Source: JACTUA01 sp964551875 (lineage in GTDB: Archaea; Halobacteriota; Methanomicrobia; Methanomicrobiales; JACTUA01). From it: a stretch of DNA of 28,411 bases. Positions 6,390 to 13,116 of the stretch are shown here, piece after piece. Position 1 is the first letter of the stretch. Each line of letters starts with the position of its first letter. Under the pieces are notes generated by a model. That model worked only from the letters and a program-made list of their open reading frames with translations, made no database searches and was not told the DNA's origin. Position numbers and translations under genes: made by a program. Location of the stretch: positions 1 to 28,411 of the forward strand of contig CAZKEV010000025.1 in assembly GCA_964551875.1 (NCBI GenBank), read 5' to 3'.

Positions 6390-6553
6390 CCTCTCCTCCG
6401 CAGGACCTCGTCCCACTTCTCGCCCCACTTCCAGGGCTTCTCCAGGAAGCGAATCAACTGGGAAGCATCCCACCCCTCCTCCACAAGGAGCCGGGCGACC
6501 GCCACGACGTTGGCGTAGTTCTCGTACCACTTTGGTGAATGCGCTTTCGTCAT
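6386..6553 (-). CDS. Short Trp-rich hypothetical protein (55 aa)
   Basis: A 55-codon gene between two others, with ATGA overlaps at both ends. It begins MTKAHSPKWYENYANVVAVA, continues with a hydrophobic helix (RLLVEEGWDASQLIRFL) and ends in a Trp/Lys/Glu-rich helix (KPWKWGEKWDEVLRRRG). Overlaps on both sides and sensible codon use argue that it is real. Function unknown. Confidence 0.7.
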   Translation of the reverse strand: MTKAHSPKWYENYANVVAVARLLVEEGWDASQLIRFLEKPWKWGEKWDEVLRRRG

Positions 6554-7038
6554 GGTTTCCCGATCTTCTCCAGGCCCAGGTACTCCGTGATCGCCCCGTC
6601 CTTGTCTTCGTCCCCGGAGATGCCCTTCTCGAAGAGGTAGTCGCGAGCCGCCGTGTCCAGGTCGGCGTAGGCTCTGCGCGCTTCCTTCTGCTTCCGTTCC
6701 CGCACGAGCTGCTGGATGGTCTCGTAGTCCTTGGCGTCCTGCCAGTGCATCACCTCCAGGCCGTCCTTCTCCTTCGCCGCCTCCCTCATGCTCTCGGCCA
6801 CCTTCCCCAACGCCCGGATGAGACGCACCCGCGTGAACTCCGCCTTGTCGTTGACGATGTTCGTGTCCTCGACGCTGAACTCGATGTTGTCCTGGCCCCA
6901 GTCACCCGCACCCATGGCGCGAGCCTCGTCGACCGCCGCCGCATTGGCTTCCTTCTTGGTCTTCCCGTCGACCATGAACTCCATCAAGTTGAAAGTCGTG
7001 CGGCCAATCAGAACCCGGAACTTCTTCATCTCGGACAT
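6550..7038 (-). CDS. Hypothetical protein
   Basis: 162 residues. The N-terminal half is strand-helix-strand (KKFRVLIGRTTFNLMEFMVD, then KEANAAAVDEARAMG, then IEFSVEDTNIVND), the C-terminal half helical and charged (RERKQKEARRAYADLDTAAR). GGAGG lies seven bases before the ATG. The protein at 12188-12583 has a loosely similar first part (IKIVHGPG..., KAEADDVMTEEANAVEGDW), so both may share a small N-terminal domain; this is weak. Function unknown. Confidence 0.75.
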   Translation of the reverse strand: MSEMKKFRVLIGRTTFNLMEFMVDGKTKKEANAAAVDEARAMGAGDWGQDNIEFSVEDTNIVNDKAEFTRVRLIRALGKVAESMREAAKEKDGLEVMHWQDAKDYETIQQLVRERKQKEARRAYADLDTAARDYLFEKGISGDEDKDGAITEYLGLEKIGKP

Positions 7039-7048
7039 CGCGTCCTCC

Positions 7049-7423
7049 CTACTCCGTCAAACTCGGGATGAACCGCCGGGCCAGCACCAGGATGGCGTCT
7101 TCCTTTTCGAGGGCCTTCTCCATCTCGTGGTTGCCTTCGATCCGCAGGGTAACCCCATCCAGGAAGTCGAAGCAATCCGCCGCGTGGCGATCCTTGCGGT
7201 ATCCGCAGAAGGGGCAGAAGCCCAGTTCCTTCTTCTCCTCTTCCTTCTCCGCGTCGTACTCGGCCTGGAGCTGATCCATCCGGACTTCCGCGTGGGCCTT
7301 GCAGTAGGTCTCCCACCACCGGCCCCCGTACTCGGACTCGACCTCGACGGCTTCGGTCGCCACCGCCCCGCAGGTCTTGCAGGTGTGCCCAGGGGTGCAT
7401 TTGTCGATGTCGCTCAGGAACAT
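7049..7423 (-). CDS. Two-ribbon zinc protein
   Basis: 124 residues. The first site has CTPGHTCKTCG (about residues 9-19) and probably Cys/His of TYCKAHAE (about 40-47). The second reads GFCPFCGYRKDRHAADC (about residues 68-84), a CxxC...HxxxC zinc knuckle. A Lys/Glu-rich helix links them. AAGGAGG precedes the ATG at 7423. A very long frame that continues upstream of this start crosses a promoter and another gene and is rejected. Between this gene and the next lie 86 bases with G/C-rich hairpin potential but no U-tract. Function unknown. Confidence 0.8.
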   Translation of the reverse strand: MFLSDIDKCTPGHTCKTCGAVATEAVEVESEYGGRWWETYCKAHAEVRMDQLQAEYDAEKEEEKKELGFCPFCGYRKDRHAADCFDFLDGVTLRIEGNHEMEKALEKEDAILVLARRFIPSLTE

Positions 7424-7509
7424 CTTCGTCCTCCTTCGTCGTTCCTCGGTAGCCCTCGGCCTCCCGGCCCCTTTCGGAGCCGGAGGGCGGGGGGCTTCCC
7501 CGCCCCGGT

Positions 7510-8025
7510 TTAGTCCTTGAGGGTGATCGTCTGGCCGTCGATGGTGACCTCTTCGATGCTCGTCATCCCGATCGTTCTCCAGGGCACCCCGCCCCTCCCC
7601 TCGCCCGCTTCCGGCAGGAAGGGCTGGATCACCGCGAGGTCGATCTCGACCCCGTCCGGCGTGACCCACCTGTCCTCGCCCTTGCACCCGTTGGCCGTCG
7701 GGAAGAATTTCAGGTAGAGGTTGCCCTTGTGCTCGATGAAGAACCGGCCCGCGTGCTGGCCCCAAGGGAGGGGGAGGGCCTCGAAGTCCCGCGCCTCGCC
7801 CTGGCGCTCGTTCTTGTTGTTGGCGATGCTCTCGTAGTCCCCGCCGATGAATCCGCCCCGGCGGGTGATCCGGAAGACCACCGGGTTCGGGTTTCCGGTC
7901 TTGCGGACCTTCGGGCTCGTCCGGGTGAGGAGGCCGACCGGGGTGCATCCGCCCCGTCCGTTGAGGAGGGCCGCGAACTCGTTGCGGCTCATCGTCGTCT
8001 GGCTCGTCTGGCTCGTCGCGTTCAT
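7510..8025 (-). CDS. Conserved phage-type hypothetical protein
   Basis: 171 residues. From memory the order of motifs matches a recurring phage family of unknown function: a short N-terminal helix (SRNEFAALLNGR), VGLLTRT, KTGNPNP, YESIANNKNERQGEARDFEA, then WGQ, then HKGNLYLKFFP and a C-terminal TSIEEVTIDGQTITL. The N-terminus has a short TSQ repeat. It is the first gene behind the promoter at 8076-8103, with AAGGAGG upstream, as expected for an important product of that operon. No catalytic motif seen. Confidence 0.8.
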   Translation of the reverse strand: MNATSQTSQTTMSRNEFAALLNGRGGCTPVGLLTRTSPKVRKTGNPNPVVFRITRRGGFIGGDYESIANNKNERQGEARDFEALPLPWGQHAGRFFIEHKGNLYLKFFPTANGCKGEDRWVTPDGVEIDLAVIQPFLPEAGEGRGGVPWRTIGMTSIEEVTIDGQTITLKD

Positions 8026-8075
8026 CCTTGTCCTCCTTCGTTTCCTGCCTTCGCTTCCTGCACCTTACATCATAC

Positions 8076-8103
8076 AGTATATATCGTTCGCTTAATTTGT
8101 CAA
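8076..8103 (-). promoter_or_regulatory. Sigma-70-type promoter, member of the repeated promoter family
   Basis: Minus strand: TTGACA (8098-8103), 16-bp spacer with GCGAACGATA, TATACT (8076-8081). CCCC precedes the -35 box. The leader to the ATG at 8025 is 50 bases, the longest but one in the family, and contains GTAAGG, as do two relatives. Confidence 0.93.
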
Positions 8104-8172
8104 GGGGTATTCCGGAAGAATTCCGAAAGAAGGCAGAAAGTTCCTCGGTAGCCCACATGGTGGGCTTCGGGA

Positions 8173-8195
8173 CAAAAACGTCCTCGGTTCCGAGG
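8173..8195 (-). terminator. Probable intrinsic terminator after the zinc-ribbon triplet
   Basis: Minus strand: CCTCG-GAAC-CGAGG hairpin (8182-8195) followed by ACGTTTTTG. It lies 68 bases after the last gene of the operon. A second inverted repeat, GCCCAC-ATG-GTGGGC, follows closer to the next promoter but has no U-tract. The rest of the gap 8104-8262 shows no gene. Confidence 0.5.
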
Positions 8196-8262
8196 GGTAC
8201 GGACATTCTTGGTCGGCGGATGGGACGATCGGAGGCGGGCGACGCGGAAACGAATGGAAATC

Positions 8263-8523
8263 CTACCCCAGCATCATCCTCGCCACCCACATTGCCCTGG
8301 GGCAAACGTCGAGAACCACATCCAATTTCGGCTCGGGGAGCATCCTGTTGGTGTTCGCCACCCTCTTCAGGGACTTGGATGGGTCTGAATAGTGGGCGTA
8401 CCCGTCACTCACAAGGGATCCCACACACAATCCGCAAATGGCGTGAACTCCCCCGCACGGGCACCCGAGATACTTGATAGATCCCGAGACGATAAATTCC
8501 GTTCGACACGATTCACAGATCAT
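8263..8523 (-). CDS. Tandem zinc-ribbon protein C (third of three paralogues)
   Basis: 86 residues. Cysteine pattern: ICESC (residues 2-6), then CPCGGVHAICGLC (21-33), then a later CP (74-75) with tail MWVARMMLG. The two genes upstream share this layout: CxxC, CxCG or CxxCG, H-x-x-C-x-x-C, CP, then a Val/Ala/Arg tail. This suggests tandem duplication of a small protein with two zinc sites. ATG overlaps the upstream stop as ATGA. Longer frames have no binding site. Function unknown. Confidence 0.85.
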   Translation of the reverse strand: MICESCRTEFIVSGSIKYLGCPCGGVHAICGLCVGSLVSDGYAHYSDPSKSLKRVANTNRMLPEPKLDVVLDVCPRAMWVARMMLG

Positions 8524-8759
8524 CTCGTCATCCGATCCGCGACGCGTAAATCCTTCGGGCACGCGATCAATCGCTCCTCTTCCCCCCGCGTAAAAATCCA
8601 CACCTTCTCGACGAATTTCTTGATCCTGCAATACTGATAGCAAAACGGACAAAGGTCGTGGACGATTCCGCAGGAGCAGACGATCTTCATCCACGTACTG
8701 CTCCCGTCCCAACGGCTCTTCAGGTCGCCGCAGTATTCGCAAATCGTTTGCGAATTCAT
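8520..8759 (-). CDS. Tandem zinc-ribbon protein B (second of three paralogues)
   Basis: 79 residues. ICEYCG (6-11), VCSCGIVHDLCPFC (27-40), then CP (67-68) and tail DLRVADRMTR. It has one cysteine more than its relatives (CYQYC). The stop and start overlap both neighbours by four bases. An inverted repeat CGCAAA-N3-TTTGCG lies five bases inside the gene, so one arm encodes part of the first CxxC. Confidence 0.85.
   Translation of the reverse strand: MNSQTICEYCGDLKSRWDGSSTWMKIVCSCGIVHDLCPFCYQYCRIKKFVEKVWIFTRGEEERLIACPKDLRVADRMTR
8738..8752. repeat. Inverted repeat CGCAAA-TCG-TTTGCG (copy 3 of 4)
   Basis: Embedded in codons 3-7 of the 8520-8759 gene; extended to ATTCGCAAATCGTTTGCGAAT the arms are nine bases each. 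In the mRNA it would form a hairpin just inside the start codon. One arm is partly explained by the codons for Ile-Cys-Glu of the zinc motif. Confidence 0.65.
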
Positions 8760-9049
8760 CTTCTCGCCAGAATAACTGCCGCTCGAACTCCTGCCTTCTT
8801 CGGGCACTGGAGCAGGTCGTGCTTGTTGACCGTCGTCGTATGCCTCGGGGTGAAGTTGTTGCCGGACTCCTGAACATACGTCTCGACTCTCTCCTCGACC
8901 ATCCCGAGGTCGGCCATTGCGTTCAGGCAGTCGAAACACAGGGAGTGCGCCGACCCGCAAACGAGACAAAGGCAGATGGCCTGAGCCTGGGGACTGACCC
9001 TGCACACCGCGCAGCCGTAGACCCATCCCGCTCCCGTGGGCTCGCTCAC
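8756..9049 (-). CDS. Tandem zinc-ribbon protein A (first of three paralogues)
   Basis: 97 residues from a GTG start that overlaps the upstream stop as GTGA, with GGAGG about ten bases before. CAVC (13-16), CLCLVCGSAHSLCFDC (about 25-40), then a longer linker and CP (about 81-82) with tail GVRAAVILARR. This copy has the most divergent linker of the three. Possible roles are nucleic-acid or protein binding; none can be shown. Confidence 0.8.
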   Translation of the reverse strand: MSEPTGAGWVYGCAVCRVSPQAQAICLCLVCGSAHSLCFDCLNAMADLGMVEERVETYVQESGNNFTPRHTTTVNKHDLLQCPKKAGVRAAVILARR

Positions 9050-9402
9050 CCCATCATCCTCCCCGCCACGATGACCGACCGGGCCAAAGGACCCGGCTTC
9101 CCCAGCTTCGCCGCCTCCTTGAAGACTGCCTTCCTGTCCCCTGGATGAATCTTGAGCCCGCGCAGCTTCCAGCCCAGGTCGACCGCCCACTTCGGAGCCC
9201 ACGGCACCCACCGGAACTTACCGTTGCAGGGGAACATGACCATCTCGATGCGAACCCCAGCCCGCCGAAGCGACGGGGTGAGACAGGCGGACCTCTTGTA
9301 TCCTCGCTTCTCCACCGAACGAATGGCGAGCATCTTCTGGCGATACGTCCTCGGGGATATTTTCCGGATCAACAAGTAAACTCCATCTTGCGCTTGAAGC
9401 AA
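9046..9402 (-). CDS. Basic hypothetical protein
   Basis: 118 residues from a TTG start, the only in-frame start that keeps the whole N-terminal segment; the next ATG (MLAIRSVEKRG) would remove 23 residues. The protein is strongly basic (RGYKRSACLTPSLRR) with a Trp-rich centre (FRWVPWAPKWAVDLGWK). It ends LARSVIVAGRMMG, a tail like that of the 8263-8523 protein. Function unknown. Confidence 0.7.
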   Translation of the reverse strand: MLQAQDGVYLLIRKISPRTYRQKMLAIRSVEKRGYKRSACLTPSLRRAGVRIEMVMFPCNGKFRWVPWAPKWAVDLGWKLRGLKIHPGDRKAVFKEAAKLGKPGPLARSVIVAGRMMG

Positions 9403-9409
9403 ATGGGAC

Positions 9410-9814
9410 TCATTTCTTTTTCTCCGCGATTGCGTCGTTCACCCCCATGAGGGCGGCAGCGACCGGCTCAATCGTCTGAAACACACGGGCCGCGATGTAT
9501 CTCGCGGCCTCGCCGTTATCGCTGAAGCCTCTCCGATTCTCCCACAATTTCTCCGATGGCTGGTTCGTCTGGTTGTTGAACTCCAGAATCGGCCCGGTGA
9601 TGACCGTGAGGCGGTCGCCACTCCGTTCCTGGGCGAAGCAGATGCCAATCGCCCTGTCCACGACCATCCCCACCGGCCACACCTTGAGGCAGTAACCTTG
9701 CTCCCGGCAATTCGCCCACGCCTCGATCGTGACCCCTCTCCCGTTGCGCCCGAGCTCCTTCCGCAGGAGGCGCAGGATCTCGTTGGCGTGTTTCAGGCTG
9801 TAGTGCCACTGCAT
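9410..9814 (-). CDS. Hypothetical protein
   Basis: 134 residues. An N-terminal helix (LKHANEILRLLRKELGRNG) is followed by strands (GVTIEAWANCREQGYCLKVW, RAIGICFAQERSGDRLTVIT), then Asn/Gln-rich FNNQTNQPSEKLWENRRG and a C-terminal helix with Ala/Val. Helix plus antiparallel sheet would suit a small alpha/beta binding domain. ATG at 9814 follows GAGG. Function not recognised. Confidence 0.75.
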   Translation of the reverse strand: MQWHYSLKHANEILRLLRKELGRNGRGVTIEAWANCREQGYCLKVWPVGMVVDRAIGICFAQERSGDRLTVITGPILEFNNQTNQPSEKLWENRRGFSDNGEAARYIAARVFQTIEPVAAALMGVNDAIAEKKK

Positions 9815-9822
9815 CGGTGCCT

Positions 9823-10218
9823 CTACTTTTCGTCGAACATCCCGATGTACTCGTCCACCGCCTGCGTCAGGGGCAGAACCGACTTGGGGATGGCGATGTA
9901 CCACTCCCACCCGCAGTGAGAGATGACCTGGAAGGTCCGGTTGTTGCCGATGGGGTAATCCTTCCGGCCATCCGTCCGGGTCTTCGTGGGAAGGTGGTCA
10001 TCGAAGGAGAACATGGCCTTGTCGATCAGCCCCGTCTTCGTCCCGATGATCTCGACCTTCAGCGACACGTAGGTCTCGCTGGTCGGGATGCCGCGTCCGT
10101 TCTCCTCGGAAAGGGTGATGCGGGCGATCCTGCCGTCGGAGATCTTCCGGGTACAGGACAACCCGTTGTAGACCCCCTTGAACCCGAAGGTCTTCAGGAA
10201 ACTCGTGGCGTCGTTCAT
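9823..10218 (-). CDS. Hypothetical protein
   Basis: 131 residues, strand-rich: ISDGRIARITLSEENGRG, TSETYVSLKVEIIGTKTG, AMFSFDDHLP and RTFQVISHCGWEWYIAIP suggest an eight-stranded or smaller beta fold. The C-terminus is acidic. AGGGAGAAGCC precedes the ATG. No catalytic motif and no recognised family. Confidence 0.75.
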   Translation of the reverse strand: MNDATSFLKTFGFKGVYNGLSCTRKISDGRIARITLSEENGRGIPTSETYVSLKVEIIGTKTGLIDKAMFSFDDHLPTKTRTDGRKDYPIGNNRTFQVISHCGWEWYIAIPKSVLPLTQAVDEYIGMFDEK

Positions 10219-10255
10219 GGCTTCTCCCTTTCGCTTCGTTCCGGGCCTTGGATGC

Positions 10256-10465
10256 TCACTCCCAGTAGGTGCCCCCGAGAGCGCCCTTGACCTTGGTGAG
10301 ACCCAGGTCCCGCATGACCTGGTCGCGTTCCCTTCGGCGCTGGTTCCGGCGATCCCGCTTGTACTGCTCCGCCTCGACCCGCCTCATCCCCGCCAGCATC
10401 CCCTCGCTCCTGCGGATCGCCGCCAGAACCTGATCCGCCGCCTCATTGCTTTCGCGCTCATCCAT
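10256..10465 (-). CDS. Small Arg/Glu-rich helical protein
   Basis: 69 residues, almost entirely charged helix (ESNEAADQVLAAIRRSEGML, then YKRDRRNQRRRERDQVMRDL), probably a coiled coil or an RNA-contacting basic helix, ending GGTYWE. GGGGACGAG precedes the ATG. Similar in character, though not clearly in sequence, to its neighbour at 10500-10706. Function unknown. Confidence 0.7.
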   Translation of the reverse strand: MDERESNEAADQVLAAIRRSEGMLAGMRRVEAEQYKRDRRNQRRRERDQVMRDLGLTKVKGALGGTYWE

Positions 10466-10499
10466 CTCGTCCCCTTTCGGCTCCTCTTGGAAGCCCTTC

Positions 10500-10706
10500 C
10501 TATGCCTCGATCCCCCGGAGGCTCATCAGGCGGTGCGCCTCGTTCCTCGCCCTGCGGGAGGCCCCCTCCTTGGACCCGTGCCCGCTGAGGCGGACTTCCG
10601 GCCCCAGCTCCCGGCGGCGTTCCGCCATCTTGATCCCCGCCTCCACCCAGTCCCGCTCCTCCGCCCGAACCACCTTCTTCAGCTCTTCGACCTTCTTCCA
10701 GTCCAT
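10500..10706 (-). CDS. Small charged helical protein, first gene of operon
   Basis: 68 residues. Start: ATG at 10706 (MDWKKVEELKKVVRAEERDW) follows CGAGGAGGACGCAAG in the leader of the promoter at 10735-10762. The chain is highly charged and helical, with a basic C-terminal part (SKEGASRRARNEAHRLMSLR). No recognised motif. Confidence 0.8.
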   Translation of the reverse strand: MDWKKVEELKKVVRAEERDWVEAGIKMAERRRELGPEVRLSGHGSKEGASRRARNEAHRLMSLRGIEA

Positions 10707-10734
10707 CTTGCGTCCTCCTCGATTCACTATATAC

Positions 10735-10762
10735 AGTATATATCGTTCATATTATTTGTCAA
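10735..10762 (-). promoter_or_regulatory. Sigma-70-type promoter, member of the repeated promoter family
   Basis: Minus strand: TTGACA (10757-10762), 16-bp spacer with ATGAACGATA, TATACT (10735-10740), then GTATATAGTGAATCGAGGAGG. CCCC precedes -35 and GAATT lies just upstream. The gap 10763-10938 behind it holds no frame with an ATG start on the minus strand; it contains the palindrome CCTATAGG and G/C-rich blocks, with no clear terminator. Confidence 0.93.
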
Positions 10763-10938
10763 GGGGAATTCCGAAAAAGATGGCAAGAAATCTCTCCGGG
10801 GGTAGGTGTCCAGGGGTAAAGTAGCCGTTTCCCCTATAGGTGGATCACGATGCCGAGGATTGGCGATTCGGTGATTTCAGTCCCGAAACGGAGGTCAAGG
10901 ACCCTCCCGGGGGCTCGTTCCACCCCACGGTTCCCCCT

Positions 10939-11259
10939 TCAGGTGAGGCCCCCCACCTTGGACATCTCGTGGTAGTACGCCTGCCGGTGGCGATTGAGCT
11001 CGGACACCAGCTTCTCGATTTCCATTCGGTCCGACTTCCCGGGCTCCCCAGATCTACGAAGCTCCCGCACGTCCTTCAGGGCCTCCCCAATGCTCTTGTA
11101 GTAGTCCAAGAAGCGTTTGAGGAGGGCGGCGGCCTTCTCCTCGGACTTCCGGTACGGGCAATCCTTCCGAAGAACCCGCCGGACCCCCAGCCCGCAAACG
11201 TAGCATGGCCTGCGACCGGTGATCCCCTTCGGATTCGACACGTCGAACTTGCAGATCAT
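10939..11259 (-). CDS. Zinc-knuckle protein with coiled-coil tail
   Basis: 106 residues. CYVCG (about 19-23) and Cys34 in RKDCPYRKSEE give a possible half site with Cys3. Long helices follow (KAAALLKRFLDYYKSIGEAL and DRMEIEKLVSELNRHRQAYY), probably a coiled coil. It is the last gene of the 18-gene operon starting at 16634; ATGA overlap with its upstream neighbour. Function unknown. Confidence 0.8.
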   Translation of the reverse strand: MICKFDVSNPKGITGRRPCYVCGLGVRRVLRKDCPYRKSEEKAAALLKRFLDYYKSIGEALKDVRELRRSGEPGKSDRMEIEKLVSELNRHRQAYYHEMSKVGGLT

Positions 11260-11543
11260 CTCGCCTCCAGAATCCGCTCATGGACCAGGAGCTCCTCCTG
11301 ATGCCTATGCATCCACCGCCTGCATTTCGTACACCACTTCGCAGAGATGGGGAGGGTCTTCCCGTTCCTGGTGGTGGACAGGAAGTAGGTCGACGTCGGA
11401 CTTCCCATCGACGCCTTGTTCGCCATCAACCCACACGGTGCTGCGACGACCCCCCCGCGAACATCGGGATCGTCGTCGAAGAACCAGTGGGCCTTCGGCC
11501 AATACCCCTTCCTGGCCCCCAGCAGGTAGACGTACGCCCTCAT
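11256..11543 (-). CDS. Hypothetical protein with CxxC
   Basis: 95 residues. MRAYVYLLGARKGYWPKAHW, then DDDPDVRGG and a short strand region (PTSTYFLSTTRNG), then KWCTKCRRWMHRHQEELLV, a CxxC followed by two His at zinc-knuckle spacing. ATGA overlaps with both neighbours place it directly after the cREC gene. Function unknown. Confidence 0.75.
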   Translation of the reverse strand: MRAYVYLLGARKGYWPKAHWFFDDDPDVRGGVVAAPCGLMANKASMGSPTSTYFLSTTRNGKTLPISAKWCTKCRRWMHRHQEELLVHERILEAR

Positions 11544-11881
11544 AACCCCTTGCTCCACCAGCCGGGCTCCTCCAGTGCCTCTGGAAGAAGGGCGGCCATG
11601 TTCTTCCTGCCCGGAACATTGAAGCTGTGCAGGATGATATAGGGGGGCTTCTTCTCGGGGTGGTCCGCGAGCCACTTCGCCACCTCCCACCCGGTCCCCT
11701 CCCCCGAGCCCACCATTTCCTTCCCACCGAGGTCATGGTCAAGAGAAACAATGTCCCAGGCCCCGTCGAGCTTCTGAATCGCCTCCTTCGCCGTCTTCAC
11801 GATCTCCACCATGTGCTGCATCGTCACGCGACGAAAGTGGACGATCCTGGCGTCGTTGTCTTCGAGGATCAGGATTTTCAC
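11540..11881 (-). CDS. cREC: cyclic-phosphate-processing receiver-like domain protein
   Basis: 113 residues, one complete receiver-fold domain. The motifs match the cREC group: MKILILEDND (1-10), IVSLDHDLGG (44-53) with the acidic cluster, the signature TGWEVAKWL (63-71), and IILHSFNVPGRKNM (82-95). The cREC family, from published comparative genomics, is proposed to act on cyclic-phosphate RNA ends in RNA repair or conflict systems; that activity is a prediction for the family and is untested here. Unlike response regulators it has no output domain and no kinase nearby. Its presence in the same genome block as ten tRNA genes is suggestive of tRNA-end processing (inference). Confidence 0.85.
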   Translation of the reverse strand: MKILILEDNDARIVHFRRVTMQHMVEIVKTAKEAIQKLDGAWDIVSLDHDLGGKEMVGSGEGTGWEVAKWLADHPEKKPPYIILHSFNVPGRKNMAALLPEALEEPGWWSKGL

Positions 11882-12195
11882 TCGATCACCTCGACGAACA
11901 GCCCGTGCTCCTCCGGTGTCCTCGCCTTGTCAGAGTCGGAGAGAAGGACCATCATCTTCGCCTCGGCCCACCGGCACTTCTTGCACAAGTCCCCCTTGTA
12001 CCTCTCCAGCTTGTTCCACATCCCGTGGTAAAAAATCACCCTCGGGACATAGCTCACGCGCCCACACGAGGACCGGACCCCGGTCTCAAGGAGGCCCTTC
12101 CCAGCGTCGACCGGCGTCCAGACGTGGTACTTCGCGTCGTTGGAGGTGGACTCCCTCCCGATGTAGAGCCGCACCATTTCACCGCTGTCAGGCAT
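11878..12195 (-). CDS. Hypothetical protein with CxxC
   Basis: 105 residues. A strand-rich N-terminal half (MVRLYIGRES, KYHVWTPVD, GRVSYVPRVIFYHG) is followed by DLCKKCRWAEAKMMVLLSDS, a single CxxC pair, with Cys44 upstream. Overlaps the cREC start by four bases, so the two proteins are made in a fixed ratio. Function unknown; a partner of cREC is possible. Confidence 0.75.
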   Translation of the reverse strand: MPDSGEMVRLYIGRESTSNDAKYHVWTPVDAGKGLLETGVRSSCGRVSYVPRVIFYHGMWNKLERYKGDLCKKCRWAEAKMMVLLSDSDKARTPEEHGLFVEVIE

Positions 12196-12583
12196 CGTCC
12201 TCCTGCTTCTTCACCACCCGCCTCACCCTGCCTCCGCATACCCCGTTGGGGCATCTCTTGACGAACCGGGTCCACCTGTCCCCGCACTTCCGACACCGCC
12301 ACTCGTACTCCCGGGTGGTCTTCGTCTTCCCCAGGATCTCCAGCATGGCGACCGCGTCGTCGCGCCGGTAGTGGTAATGCTGGGTGAGTTCCTTGTGCTT
12401 GGATGCCGGGAGGGCCGCGACCCTGCCCATCTTGACGATGGGCCAATCGCCTTCCACCGCGTTGGCCTCCTCGGTCATGACATCATCAGCCTCGGCCTTC
12501 GTGAGACGCCGGAAGAACCTGTACTTCACGGTCTCGGACTGATGGCCTGGTCCGTGTACGATCTTGATCTTCCACCAAGGCAT
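12188..12583 (-). CDS. C-terminal zinc-ribbon protein
   Basis: 131 residues. The N-terminal 85 residues (WWKIKIVHGPGHQSETVKYR, then TKAEADDVMTEEANAVEGDW) form an alpha/beta region; the C-terminus is a zinc ribbon, CRKCGDRWTRFVKRC then GVCGG (about residues 96-118), with a basic tail. The ribbon plus basic tail suggests nucleic-acid binding (inference). Overlaps the downstream gene by eight bases. Confidence 0.8.
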   Translation of the reverse strand: MPWWKIKIVHGPGHQSETVKYRFFRRLTKAEADDVMTEEANAVEGDWPIVKMGRVAALPASKHKELTQHYHYRRDDAVAMLEILGKTKTTREYEWRCRKCGDRWTRFVKRCPNGVCGGRVRRVVKKQEDDA

Positions 12584-12586
12584 GAC

Positions 12587-13114
12587 TCACTCCTTCGCCC
12601 ACAGGGCATCCAGCCTCCCGATCTCCTTGCGAATAGTCTCCCGGTCCTTCTTCCGCCCGTTCTCCAGCGTCTTCAGAACACGCCTTCCAATGGCCGTGAG
12701 AAAGGGTGTAGGCCGGGCGTGGATGCTCGGATGAAGCACTCCAAGTTCGTCGTACCGATCTTTCCCCGTCTCGTCGGGCGGGCCGACGATCACCTTGATC
12801 GTTTCGTGCCCGTCGTAGACGAAGTAGGGGATCTTCCTCCCGTCATGCTTCATCCTCCTGCCTACCTTGAGGGCCATCCAGGCGCACATGCACCAGCCGT
12901 AGGTCCGCTCGCCGTCCCCGGCGTTGAAGTCGAACCCGATCCGGCACTTCCCGTGGTCGTAGGACAGATTCTCCCCCCTTGGATCGGAGAGGTACTGGCC
13001 CTCCTTCGGCCTCCCGATGATGGTGGGCCAGGGCCTCCAGTTCTTCTTCAGAAAGCGGAGCATCCGCGTCCTGGCCGCCGGGCTCTTGATCGGAGTCGCC
13101 ATCGAGTATCCCAT
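12587..13114 (-). CDS. Hypothetical protein
   Basis: 175 residues. ATG at 13114 is preceded by AAGGGGATTGAG; a TTG two codons earlier is less likely. The chain has a basic N-terminus (AARTRMLRFLKKNWRPWPTI), a central CMCAWMALKVGRRMKH segment, strands (KIPYFVYDGHETIKVIVGPP) and helical C-terminus (RRVLKTLENGRKKDRETIRK). No known family recognised. The C-terminal region could be a small HTH, weakly. Confidence 0.75.
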   Translation of the reverse strand: MGYSMATPIKSPAARTRMLRFLKKNWRPWPTIIGRPKEGQYLSDPRGENLSYDHGKCRIGFDFNAGDGERTYGWCMCAWMALKVGRRMKHDGRKIPYFVYDGHETIKVIVGPPDETGKDRYDELGVLHPSIHARPTPFLTAIGRRVLKTLENGRKKDRETIRKEIGRLDALWAKE

Positions 13115-13116
13115 GC

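Noticed and set aside
5536..7071. A plus-strand open frame of about 511 codons
   Set aside because: It lies antisense to several well-supported overlapping minus-strand genes with ribosome binding sites, crosses the promoter and terminator at 5630-5691, and has a low-complexity, Arg/Pro-rich translation typical of GC-rich shadow frames.
7049..8305. A 418-codon minus-strand frame spanning the gene at 7510-8025 and the promoter at 8076
   Set aside because: It reads in a different frame through the well-supported 7510-8025 gene and through a regulon promoter. Only its last 124 codons, from the AAGGAGG-supported ATG at 7423, are the real gene.
8520..9049. Longer versions of the zinc-triplet genes starting further upstream
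   Set aside because: Their extra N-terminal parts are Gly/Arg-rich shadow translation overlapping the neighbouring gene. The short starts overlap the upstream stop by four bases and fit the operon pattern.
10763..10938. Possible gene or terminator in the gap behind the promoter at 10735
   Set aside because: No minus-strand ATG frame is present, and the G/C-rich blocks do not form a stem followed by a U-tract. The plus-strand frame starting at 10840 is mostly antisense to the 10939-11259 gene and has no binding site.
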